DNA of 64,000 bases from Rhizobium chutanense. GTDB taxonomy: Bacteria; Pseudomonadota; Alphaproteobacteria; Rhizobiales; Rhizobiaceae. The position numbers and the translations under genes are program-made. Numbering within the stretch: the first letter of the stretch is position 1; each line of letters begins with the position of its first letter. The stretch covers positions 1 to 64,000 of the forward strand of contig NZ_NWSV01000021.1 of assembly GCF_002531935.1 (NCBI RefSeq), in the 5' to 3' direction. Below the pieces are notes generated by a model that worked only from the letters and a program-made list of their open reading frames with translations, did no database searches and was not told the DNA's origin. Shown here one piece after another: positions 7,750-16,300 of the stretch.

Positions 7750-8946
7750 GTGGAGAATCCCGCCAAGCTTCAGAAGGCTATTCATAAACTGATAGCGGCT
7801 CACGCGCGAGATCTGTCAGGCGCGTTGCACGAGCATCGCGTAAAGCTGTACCCGCCGGAAGCTCGCAAGACGCTGCGGTCCTTCTCATCAACAGAAGCCG
7901 CTAAGCTCATCGGCGTGAATGACGGATACCTTCGACATCTCTCACTTGATGGCAAGGGGCCGCAGCCTGAGGTGGGCGCCAACGGTCGTCGCTCGTACTC
8001 AGTGGAAACCATCCAGGCTCTTCGCGAGTATCTGGACGAAAACGGCAAGGGCGACCGGCGCTATTCACCCCGGCGCGGTGGACGAGAGCACCTGCAGGTC
8101 ATCACTGCGGTCAATTTCAAGGGCGGATCCGGAAAGACAACGACGGCAGCTCACCTCGCTCAATACCTCGCGCTCAACGGTTATCGGGTGCTGGCGATTG
8201 ATCTCGACCCCCAGGCGAGCATGTCCGCGCTTCACGGTTTTCAACCGGAGTTCGACGTCAAGGACAACGAGACCCTCTACGGCGCCGTGAGATACGACGA
8301 GGAACGCCGGCCGCTGAAGGACGTCATCAAGAAGACGTACTTCACGAACCTCGACTTGGTTCCCGGCAATCTCGAGCTGATGGAGTTCGAGCACGATACC
8401 GCGAAGGTGCTTGGCTCGAATGATCGCAAAAACATCTTTTTCACACGCATGGATGACGCGATCGCATCGGTGGCGGACGACTATGACGTCGTCGTCGTGG
8501 ACTGCCCTCCCCAGCTTGGCTTTCTGACGATCTCGGCGCTTTGTGCTGCCACAGCCGTGCTCGTCACCGTTCATCCCCAGATGCTCGACGTCATGTCGAT
8601 GTGCCAGTTTCTTCTCATGACGTCCGAGCTGCTCAGTGTCGTTGCAGATGCCGGCGGGAGCATGAACTACGATTGGATGCGCTACCTCGTAACGCGCTAC
8701 GAGCCCGGCGATGGTCCGCAAAACCAGATGGTCTCGTTCATGCGAACGATGTTCGGTGACCATGTTCTGAACCACCCTATGCTAAAGAGCACGGCAATTT
8801 CGGACGCCGGCATCACCAAGCAGACGCTTTATGAGGTCAGTCGCGATCAGTTCACTCGGGCGACTTACGACCGAGCGATGGAGTCGCTCGACAACGTCAA
8901 CAACGAGATCGAGCAGCTCATACAATCCTCATGGAGGCGTAAATGA
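7750..8946 (+). CDS. repA: RepA, ParA-type plasmid partitioning ATPase
   Basis: A 398-residue protein that starts with GTG at 7750. It has an N-terminal helix-turn-helix region (about residues 40-95), then a deviant Walker A (KGGSGKTTTAAHLAQYLA) and a Walker B-like VVVVDCPPQLG. These define the RepA/ParA family of repABC replicons, which moves plasmid copies apart with RepB bound at parS and represses the operon's own promoter. It is first in the operon, and its TGA overlaps the ATG of a small ORF that reaches repB. Confidence 0.96.
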   Translation: MENPAKLQKAIHKLIAAHARDLSGALHEHRVKLYPPEARKTLRSFSSTEAAKLIGVNDGYLRHLSLDGKGPQPEVGANGRRSYSVETIQALREYLDENGKGDRRYSPRRGGREHLQVITAVNFKGGSGKTTTAAHLAQYLALNGYRVLAIDLDPQASMSALHGFQPEFDVKDNETLYGAVRYDEERRPLKDVIKKTYFTNLDLVPGNLELMEFEHDTAKVLGSNDRKNIFFTRMDDAIASVADDYDVVVVDCPPQLGFLTISALCAATAVLVTVHPQMLDVMSMCQFLLMTSELLSVVADAGGSMNYDWMRYLVTRYEPGDGPQNQMVSFMRTMFGDHVLNHPMLKSTAISDAGITKQTLYEVSRDQFTRATYDRAMESLDNVNNEIEQLIQSSWRRK

Positions 8947-9077
8947 TGCCCGCGTCGTGCTCTAAAAATTGCTTGCCGGTAGAAAAGTTGCCAGCCGGAA
9001 ACTTTCTGCAAGTCGATCAAAAAACGCCCATTGAGCTCGCGTTTGACGCGGACAAAAGAGGAGCGGCAAATGGCTAG
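8943..9077 (+). CDS. repD-like small ORF bridging repA and repB
   Basis: The 44-residue ORF starts with ATG overlapping the repA stop (ATGA) and ends with TAG overlapping the repB start by eight bases, so it links the two genes translationally. It carries a parS site read as the residues KLPAGN. The same residues occur in the first 20 residues of RepB because a second parS is read in the same frame. Some Ti-type replicons have a repD between repA and repB that contains parS sites, which fits. No strong ribosome site of its own is seen, so it may be only a coupling device. Confidence 0.45.
   Translation: MMPASCSKNCLPVEKLPAGNFLQVDQKTPIELAFDADKRGAANG
8987..9002 (+). promoter_or_regulatory. parS centromere site 1
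   Basis: GTTGCCAGCCGGAAAC fits the repABC parS form GTT-N4-GC-N4-AAC, the site where RepB binds for partitioning. It lies between repA and repB. Confidence 0.8.
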
Positions 9078-10029
9078 GAAGCATCTTCTTTCAGACCTTG
9101 CGCCACAAAAGTTGCCAGCCGGAAACTCAGAGAATGCGGCAGGCCTCGATAGTCCCACTCCCCAGTATGCGCCGCGAGGCGCGATTGGCGCCGTTTCGAG
9201 ATCGATTGAGCTCCTGAAGTCCCAATCGCTCACCGAGCTTGATCCGGATTTGATCGACGCGCCATCAGTGACGGATCGCCTCGATGAGGACGGCGAACAG
9301 TTTGAGGAATTCGCTCGCAACATTCGAGAGAACGGTCAGCAAGTTCCGATCCTAGTGCGACCGCACCCCTTGATCGAAGGGCGGTATCAGATCGCCTATG
9401 GCCGCAGGCGCTTGCGTGCGGTCAAAGCAGCTGGACTCCAGATCAAAGCAGCAATCCGGAATTTGACCGACGACGAGTTGGTGCTCGCCCAAGGTCAGGA
9501 AAATAGCGCTCGTCAGGATCTCTCGTTCATCGAGCGAGCCTTATACGCCGCTGAACTCGAAGCGAATGGCTTTCAGCGCACGGTTATCATGGCCGCTCTC
9601 GCTGTCGATAAGAGCAATCTTTCTCGCCTCATCCAGGCGGCAACGCAATTGCCAGCAGACGTGATCCGAGCAATCGGCGCCGCGCCAAAGACGGGCCGTG
9701 ACCGCTGGTATGAGCTTGCGACGCGGCTGGGTAGCGAGGGAGCGCTTGTTAAGGCTCGCGCGTTGCTCTCAGAAGCCTCCGTCAAATCGCTGACGTCGGA
9801 TGAGCGTTTCGCCCGCGTCTTCGCCGCCGCCACGCCAAAGCAACGGAAGAAAGAAAAGCCCCAAGCTGAAATTTGGCAAGCGGACGATGGCGTTAAGGCC
9901 GCGAGTTTCCGTCAGGACAAACGAACACTCACATTGATGATCGACAAAAAGGCCGCGCCGGAGTTTGGCGACTACCTGATGTCGGTTCTCCCCGAAATCT
10001 ACGCTTCGTTCAAAAAGACGAAGCAGTAG
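9070..10029 (+). CDS. repB: RepB, ParB-type partitioning protein
   Basis: A 319-residue ParB-family protein that binds parS and works with RepA. The start at 9070 (MARKHLLSDLAP) has GAGGAG upstream and matches other RepB N-termini; the longer frame from 9031 lies inside the small bridging ORF. The ParB N-domain is visible at about residues 70-160 (GQQVPILVRPHP, IAYGRRRLRA, ENSARQDLSFIERA), followed by a helix-turn-helix around residues 165-190 (VDKSNLSRLI). A parS copy is embedded in its 5' coding region. Confidence 0.95.
   Translation: MARKHLLSDLAPQKLPAGNSENAAGLDSPTPQYAPRGAIGAVSRSIELLKSQSLTELDPDLIDAPSVTDRLDEDGEQFEEFARNIRENGQQVPILVRPHPLIEGRYQIAYGRRRLRAVKAAGLQIKAAIRNLTDDELVLAQGQENSARQDLSFIERALYAAELEANGFQRTVIMAALAVDKSNLSRLIQAATQLPADVIRAIGAAPKTGRDRWYELATRLGSEGALVKARALLSEASVKSLTSDERFARVFAAATPKQRKKEKPQAEIWQADDGVKAASFRQDKRTLTLMIDKKAAPEFGDYLMSVLPEIYASFKKTKQ
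9111..9126 (+). promoter_or_regulatory. parS centromere site 2, inside repB
   Basis: An identical GTTGCCAGCCGGAAAC within codons 14-19 of repB, 124 bp after site 1. Shared flanking bases extend the identity to AAAGTTGCCAGCCGGAAACT. Confidence 0.8.
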
Positions 10030-10061
10030 GTGAATCGCGACTAGGAAAGGATCGATAGAGC

Positions 10062-10097
10062 AAAGAAAAAGCCCTCCGAAACAGTGTTCCAGAAGGC
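10062..10097 (-). terminator. Rho-independent terminator of the ctRNA
   Basis: On the minus strand GCCTTCTGGAAC pairs with GTTTCGGAGGGC over 12 positions (three G-U) around the loop ACT, followed by a T-rich run. It is the 3' end of the predicted antisense RNA. Confidence 0.75.
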
Positions 10098-10115
10098 CTC
10101 TCTCAGTTTGGTCGC
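10062..10115 (-). ncRNA. Antisense counter-transcribed RNA (ctRNA/incA type) of repABC
   Basis: repABC replicons encode an antisense RNA of about 50-60 nt between repB and repC that blocks repC expression and sets incompatibility. Here the minus strand has a promoter-like pair (TTGACT at 10148-10143, 17-bp spacer, GATTCT at 10125-10120) and, about 40 bp on, a 12-bp stem with a 3-nt loop (10097-10071) followed by TTTTTCTTT. This predicts an RNA starting near 10113 and ending near 10062. The start point is inferred from the -10 position. Confidence 0.75.
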
Positions 10116-10119
10116 TTAG

Positions 10120-10148
10120 AGAATCGCACTTCCCGGAATCACAGTCAA
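10120..10148 (-). promoter_or_regulatory. ctRNA promoter containing GANTC sites
   Basis: TTGACT and GATTCT are separated by 17 bp on the minus strand. The -10 hexamer contains a GANTC site (10121-10125), another lies in the spacer (10136-10140) and a third is just upstream of the -35 (10149-10153). GANTC is the CcrM methylation site in alphaproteobacteria. Confidence 0.6.
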
Positions 10149-10202
10149 GAGTCAACGCCACACCGGCGTAGCCTTTTCTTTGCCTTGTGAAAGGTGAGGA
10201 AC

Positions 10203-11420
10203 ATGGAAACGGGATATATAACGACGCCTTTTGGGCGGCGGCCGATGACGCTTGCCATGGTGAGGCGTCAGGTGACGACGGAGCAGGCCGCAGCGGCAAG
10301 CTCCGTCGACAAATGGCGCGTGTTTCGCGACGTAGGTGACGCCCGCTCGCGTCTTGGCCTCCAGGATCGGGCACTTGCGGTCTTGAACGCGCTCCTGTCA
10401 TTCTTCCCTGCTGTCGAGCTGAGCAGCGAGAAGAACCTGATTGTCTTTCCTTCGAACGCCCAGCTATCGGCACGGGCAAACGGGATCGCCGGGACGACGC
10501 TACGCAAGTGCCTTGGGATGCTTGTGGAGGCCGGCATCATCATCCGCAAGGATAGTCCCAACGGCAAGCGCTATGCTCGAAAGGGCGATGAGGGTGACAT
10601 CGAGGACGCGTACGGTTTCAGCCTTGCACCTCTCATCGCGCGGGCGAGCGAGTTTGCTGCCCTGGCGCAGGATGTTGCTGCCGAGCAGCGTCGGTTCCGT
10701 ATTGCGAAGGACCGCCTCACGATCGTCAGACGGGATGTCCGCAAGCTCATCACTGTGGGAATGGAAGAGAAGCTGGCTGGCGATTGGGCGGCTGCGGAGG
10801 CCTGCTTCATTGAGATTGTGGGAAGGTTTGCACGTCGACCGACATTGCCGGATTTGATCGCAAGCCTCGATGAGATGAGCCTCCTGCATGAAGAGGTCTC
10901 CAGGATGCTGGAAACACAAGAAAAAATCGAAAAAAACGATGGCAATGACATCGCATTCGGATGCCACATACAGAATTCAAATACCGAATCTTGCAATGAA
11001 CTTGAACCTCGCTTCGAAAAGAAGCAGGGCGAGAAGTCAGTGCCAACCAAGCGAACGGAGCGGAAAGGCGAACCGGAGGCTTTCCCGTTGTCAATGGTGC
11101 TACGCGCCTGCCCTGAAATTGGAAGTTTTGGGCCAGGCGGATCAATTGGAAGCTGGCGGGAGATGATGTCGGCCGCGGTCACTATCCGGTCTATGCTTGG
11201 TGTGAGTCCGTCGGCCTACGAAGACGCCTGTGAGGTGATGGGCCAAGCGGCTGCAGCGATCGCAATCGCCTGCATTTACGAGCGGGCGGGCCATATCAAC
11301 TCGGCTGGAGGCTATCTGCGAGATCTGACCGCGAAGGCGCGGCGCGGCGAGTTTTCGCTCGGGCCTATGCTTTTTGCGCTTCTAAGGGCGAACTCCAGGC
11401 CGGTGCGAGCGTCGGCATAA
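10203..11420 (+). CDS. repC: RepC, replication initiator
   Basis: A 405-residue RepC protein, the initiator of repABC plasmids, whose origin lies within its own coding sequence. The start at 10203 (METGYITTPFGRRPMTLAM) has GGTGAGG upstream and is the normal RepC N-terminus. The N-domain has a winged-helix part (about residues 85-135: NAQLSARANGIAGTTLRKCL). A variable linker near 235-300 joins the conserved C-domain (AGGYLRDLTAKARRGEFSLGPM). It lies 173 bp after repB with the ctRNA between them. Confidence 0.96.
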   Translation: METGYITTPFGRRPMTLAMVRRQVTTEQAAAASSVDKWRVFRDVGDARSRLGLQDRALAVLNALLSFFPAVELSSEKNLIVFPSNAQLSARANGIAGTTLRKCLGMLVEAGIIIRKDSPNGKRYARKGDEGDIEDAYGFSLAPLIARASEFAALAQDVAAEQRRFRIAKDRLTIVRRDVRKLITVGMEEKLAGDWAAAEACFIEIVGRFARRPTLPDLIASLDEMSLLHEEVSRMLETQEKIEKNDGNDIAFGCHIQNSNTESCNELEPRFEKKQGEKSVPTKRTERKGEPEAFPLSMVLRACPEIGSFGPGGSIGSWREMMSAAVTIRSMLGVSPSAYEDACEVMGQAAAAIAIACIYERAGHINSAGGYLRDLTAKARRGEFSLGPMLFALLRANSRPVRASA

Positions 11421-11758
11421 GTACGTTGCCGAGGTTCAAGTTGTTGATATTCCGACGTAAACCTGAAAAGTTTCCGGCTGGCAACTTTAGGCGACCGACC
11501 GTAACGCACTATTCTAGTGCGCTGGCGATGACAGCCCGTCGAGAAAATCAACGACCTAATTTAGGGCCGCAGTGCTCGCTGTGATCTTCTGGTAAGTCTT
11601 GTTCAATGCCCTGGCTTAGTTGCGCAATTGAGACGCAATGACGGCTTGCGCAAGGTACGTTCGGATTAAACGTTGATTGACGATCTTTTGAAGGACCGGA
11701 CGCTTCGGGTGGCAACCCTTTTGCAACCCATATAGAAAAACCGCAACCGGAGGATCAG
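11421..11758. other. Gap downstream of repC with parS
   Basis: These 338 bp have no convincing ORF. They contain the third parS copy at 11470-11485. The last bases hold CGGAGGATC, the ribosome site of the next gene. No clear terminator for repC was seen. Confidence 0.6.
11470..11485 (-). promoter_or_regulatory. parS centromere site 3, downstream of repC
   Basis: GTTTCCGGCTGGCAAC is the exact reverse complement of the two sites in the repA-repB region. The copy lies 50 bp past the repC stop, in inverted orientation. Confidence 0.8.
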
Positions 11759-13126
11759 ATGCAGGTGGATGACGTTTTCGAGCTGGTTGAGAATGAACGA
11801 CGACTCAATGCGCTAAAGCTGAAGGAGGCAAAACGCCGGGAACGCTGGCCGAAATCGGCAGCTGGCGTTGAGACGACGGAAGAGATTGAAAAGTTCGGCG
11901 ACGTGTTGTCCAGCCTTTCGAAAGAGCTTCTCAGCTGGGGCGTCGGCAATGGACTTCACGACAGCCTCACTGAGACCAGCAAGTCGATGCTCGGTCAGAT
12001 CTCTTCCAAAATCTGGCGTCGGCATTTTAGCGAGGCGCTCAAACTCGCCCAAGATATTCCGCGGCGTTGGCAGGTGCGCGAAAATGAATTTGAGCACATG
12101 GTTCAATCTATCGAACAATCGCGCTTCAGATCCCAGCGTGCCCTGTTTTCATTCCGCCCGAGTGCTGCGATCACGTCCACGATCGGGCGCTGGTTTGAAA
12201 TCGAGCCGCATGGAGCGACCCCTGCTGATCTGATGCGCCAATGTCTCGACAAGGCGAGAAAGCTCCCGTCCTGGACCCCTCACGCCGCCGCCATCCTGTA
12301 CTGGCTGGGGCACAAGGCGGAACATGACGTTATCAATCAACTGCCGGCCGCTCCCGATGAGCCGATCTTTAATGCGGACGTGGTTGCGTCCTTGAAGTCG
12401 ACGGCCCAACGCGAGGGCAGGGGCCTGGCGCGGGCTCTCGGATACGATTCTGAGTATCCGATCGAGATTGGCGTCCTGGAAACGGAAAAAGTGGTTGTCG
12501 AGCCGAACACCGGGGCCGACTTCATCATTGTTGCTTATCTGGGGTTGGAGGACGGAGATTCCATTGTCAGTGCCGCCGTTGTTCAAGGCAAGATGGAATT
12601 GGAGGACACACCATTTGTAACCAACATTCATCGCCATGCGAAAGGTTTTGGGCGGAACCATCAAATCAGGGCTTTGACCGCTGAAAATCGGGATGGCTAC
12701 TACCTTATTTATCCGAGAGATGTCCACAGCCGTCCTATGGCGGTGGTTCCCGGCCATACGCTTTTGCGGGAGGTTCGCCGGCTCAACCGCGGCCGATCGA
12801 TTGAAGCTTTGACGGAATCGAAATGTAACGTGCGCTACGATGATTCGTCGGTTGATTTGGCCACCTTCTTGGGAAAGGTGCTGATCCAGCCACGGAATCG
12901 ACATTCATCAATCGGCGCTGCGCTCTGCGCCATTGGCGCTCCGACCGCCGAGCGAGGTTCAGCATGGGTGGATGTTCAAGACTTGCTTGCAACGAGGCTG
13001 GTATTGATCGAGATCGGCGGACGTGTCCCCCAACGAGGACTTGATTATCTTGAAGCGCTTGGTTTCCGACGAGCGCCTGAGCAAAAAGCGAGCTATGAAG
13101 ACATCTGGAACGGGCTCGGAGATTGA
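11759..13126 (+). CDS. Uncharacterised 455-aa protein with PD-(D/E)XK-like motif
   Basis: No named family was recognised. The start at 11759 has GGAGG eight bases upstream. The N-terminal 200 residues are mainly helical and charged. From about residue 230 there is an alpha/beta region with E248, then TGADFII (D254) and AAVVQGKMEL (Q276, K278), followed by a predicted strand and a helix ending ALTAENRDGYYLIYP. The E..GAD...QxK layout resembles PD-(D/E)XK nuclease-like domains in several uncharacterised bacterial families. It precedes a nuclease-STAND gene by 192 bp on the same strand, so a defence role is possible but unproven. Confidence 0.5.
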   Translation: MQVDDVFELVENERRLNALKLKEAKRRERWPKSAAGVETTEEIEKFGDVLSSLSKELLSWGVGNGLHDSLTETSKSMLGQISSKIWRRHFSEALKLAQDIPRRWQVRENEFEHMVQSIEQSRFRSQRALFSFRPSAAITSTIGRWFEIEPHGATPADLMRQCLDKARKLPSWTPHAAAILYWLGHKAEHDVINQLPAAPDEPIFNADVVASLKSTAQREGRGLARALGYDSEYPIEIGVLETEKVVVEPNTGADFIIVAYLGLEDGDSIVSAAVVQGKMELEDTPFVTNIHRHAKGFGRNHQIRALTAENRDGYYLIYPRDVHSRPMAVVPGHTLLREVRRLNRGRSIEALTESKCNVRYDDSSVDLATFLGKVLIQPRNRHSSIGAALCAIGAPTAERGSAWVDVQDLLATRLVLIEIGGRVPQRGLDYLEALGFRRAPEQKASYEDIWNGLGD

Positions 13127-13318
13127 AGGCGGCGAGTGCCTGAGCGTTTCTCCGCAGAATTGGCCCGAAATCGCCGGCAATTTGGTGATTTGCAAAGCTA
13201 AGGCAATCTACTCTCGATATGGGAGGGAGACTTGTCAGTCTTAATTGATTTTCTTATAGAATACAGCCACTTATGCTTTTGATTATAAGAAATTCGTGCG
13301 CAAAATGGGAGCGCCACG

Positions 13319-16300
13319 TTGTCGATCAATATCACAGGGCCAAAGAAGTATGACTTTCAAGATATTGCCTGCGTAGCGCTCGGTCTGCAAGCAATCAGTC
13401 GCCCCGGCGGGGAGTTTCTGATCGAGCCTAACGGCGGTGAAGACTGCGAAATTCGATGTGACGGCAGAATTGTCGAGATACAGGTAAAGGGCGCTGGCGG
13501 GAAGTTCGGTCTCAAGGAACTCGCAGAATACCTTAGTCACCCGGGCAACAAAGTTGCCAATAACACACTGCTGGAAAGACTGCTCGCAGACAAAGCCCGT
13601 TTTGTTGTGCTGGTCCTGTCGAGCCGGTGTGACGATGCAACGTCGGTCTTGGTCGAAGGGCTCGGCTGGAGAGAAAAAGAGCGCGGCCAGTCGCTCAACA
13701 AGGCTGATGCCAAGACACTGCTCGCAGCCTACGCCAAGCCATCTGGCGAACGAAATCCCAGCAAGCTGACGGAGGAGCGCGACCGACACAGGGCGGCGGT
13801 GGCAGCGACACTCACGCCCGAGAAACTGGTCGAGGCAATGCGACGTGTTGCGCTGGTCGAACGCCTGGATGAAGTGGCAGTGACATCTGTTTGCGAGGAT
13901 CTCCTCGTTCGCGCCCATGACGTACCGGGGGATCGGACGGGGGACACGATCCATCGGCTCAGGGAGGTCATCAAGGACGCAAAGGGCAACTCCGAAAACG
14001 TGCTGCCTCAGATCCAGGAAGTGCTTGATCAGTCGTCTCATGGCTCGCTCTCGCCCGAGGACTACGTCGAGCGCGGCAGCGAGACGGTCTGGCAGGAGAC
14101 ACTTTCCCAAAGGAAAGTGCTGTTGCTGACGGGAAGACCAAGAACCGGCAAGTCGAATGCCGCGCGTTTCATCGCCGCCAGATTTCAGAAGCTTGGCTAC
14201 ACTGTCCGGGTCCTTTCCGAAGTCAAGGAAGCCGAGCGGTTCCTAAGCGAACCCGGCCGTTCCAACCGACTTGCCGTGCTCGACGACCCGCTCGGCGGCA
14301 CGCACACGGAGCCGGAATTCATCAGGCTATACCAGCAACTGGAAGACCTGATCGCCCACCTCCGACACGATAGACGGCTGATCGTGGCCCAGTCACAGGA
14401 ACAGCTGTTCGCAGCGACGAATGCAAGCGATGTGGGCATGCTGGCGGTTGACGGACACCCCTGGCATGATCTCAGCCAGTCTGTAGTTACGTTCTCTGCG
14501 AAAATCTGGTCGCAACAGGTTGCCCAGGCAGCGGTGCCCGCCGAACTCGCGCAGTTCGTCGATCACGTACTGTTGTCTGGTAAACTCAATCTGGATGCCG
14601 GGAGTATCCGGCACTTGGCTCGCCACCACGGAAAGATCCGTGCGCCATTCACAGTCGATCAATTGGAGCGAATAGCACATGAGCGCGCTTCGGCATTGGC
14701 GGACATCTGGCGGAGCGAAGGGCTTCAGCCATTGGCAAGGAGCCTCGCGATCGGGACCAACGCGATGGTACCCATCGCGGAGACCGAGTTGGCGTTCCTG
14801 CTTGGCAAAGGCGGCGACAGGCTTCCCGGCATGCCGGATTCGCAATTCACGATAACGAGTATCGGCGGTGGTTCGCCTGAGCCGTCAGTCGATCCGGACT
14901 ATGAGGAAGAACCAACGCTGGATCAGGTCGAGCTTGCTGGTCTTGATTCACTAGAGATGCGCCGCCTGATCAGCTATCCCGGTTTGCACCAACTGAATTT
15001 CTCGCATCCCTATTACCGGGCGGCCGGGGAGGCGTCAGCACAGGTTTCGACACAGAAGCAGGCAGACGAGGCTCTTTCAGTATTAGAAAGGGCGCTGTTT
15101 TGCAGAAGGGGATCAACGTCGAAGGCCGCTGCTCGAAACCTCGACTGGATGCACGACCGATTGAAAGGATCGCAAAGGCGCGATGCTATTCCTGGACTGG
15201 CCGAAAGAGGCCTGAAAAGCTATTTTCCGGCAACGCGCGACCTCTGCTACGCATTTCTGCTTCGCCATCTACCAGAACTTCCGCGAGAGTTTCAAAGCCA
15301 CCTGCCAGACTGGGTCATAGCGATACGAAGGCGCGATGTATCGGAGATGATGTGGCAGGACGATGAAGCACGTCTTCCAATCGGGCGCACGATTAGTGGA
15401 CTGGAGCGGATGGAAGCGTTCCTGTCCGCACCCGAGCGTGGAGACGTTCTGACCGAACTCGGTCTGCTTGAATCCTCCGAGGAAACCTATCTTGGCCCAC
15501 AGGGCGCCTGTCGAGCCGTTACCTTCTACAAAGGCGAGCCGGCCGCGCTCGGCCCTCAGGCAATGGCTCGCCTCCTCAACTACGGCGAAGGCTTCATCCG
15601 CGCCGCTGCGGCTAAGATATGGCTCTCGGTCGACCGTGCAGAGGATGAGGATATCCTTCGGAAGCTGAAGGCAGATCGACACCCGGCAGTCGCGTCGGCA
15701 ATACTCGACGGGGCGGTGAGAGGTTGGAGCACGCTACCTCAAGCAAGAAAATCGCGTTTGATCGACATTATAGGGGCTCAAGCAGCTGAGCCGGCCGCAG
15801 CCGCTGCCATGATGCCCAGCCTCATAAGATTCGATCGCATCGAATATTCTGGGCCTGGGCGGGCATGGGACCTGTTTGCCGGGGTCATGCCGATCGCACT
15901 CGACGCGCTACCCGCGGGTGTAGAATTCACCGAAGCGCGCCTGTTCAACGTCGTCATGGAATCGCGCGGCAAGATCGCCCCTAAACTCCTGGTCCGCATC
16001 TGCGACAGCTGGCTGCATTGGCTCGAAAAGGTCACCGCGGAGGGGCTTGTCCCGGATGATTTCACATTAGGTTTTGCCGATTTGCTCCTCGACGCCACGC
16101 GCGGGAATCCTGAGATGCGAGAGGGCCGGCTTGCTCGCGCTCTAGCGCTTCCGGGCAGCACCGCGCCTTACGCTATCATCGGAGATTTAGTTGATCATTG
16201 GGACGTACTGACTGATGCGGAACGCAGTCTCGTCGTCAGCATGCTTGGAGCGTCGCGCTCTGATACGATCTGGCTGAAGGCTTCGGTTCTGACATCGCCT

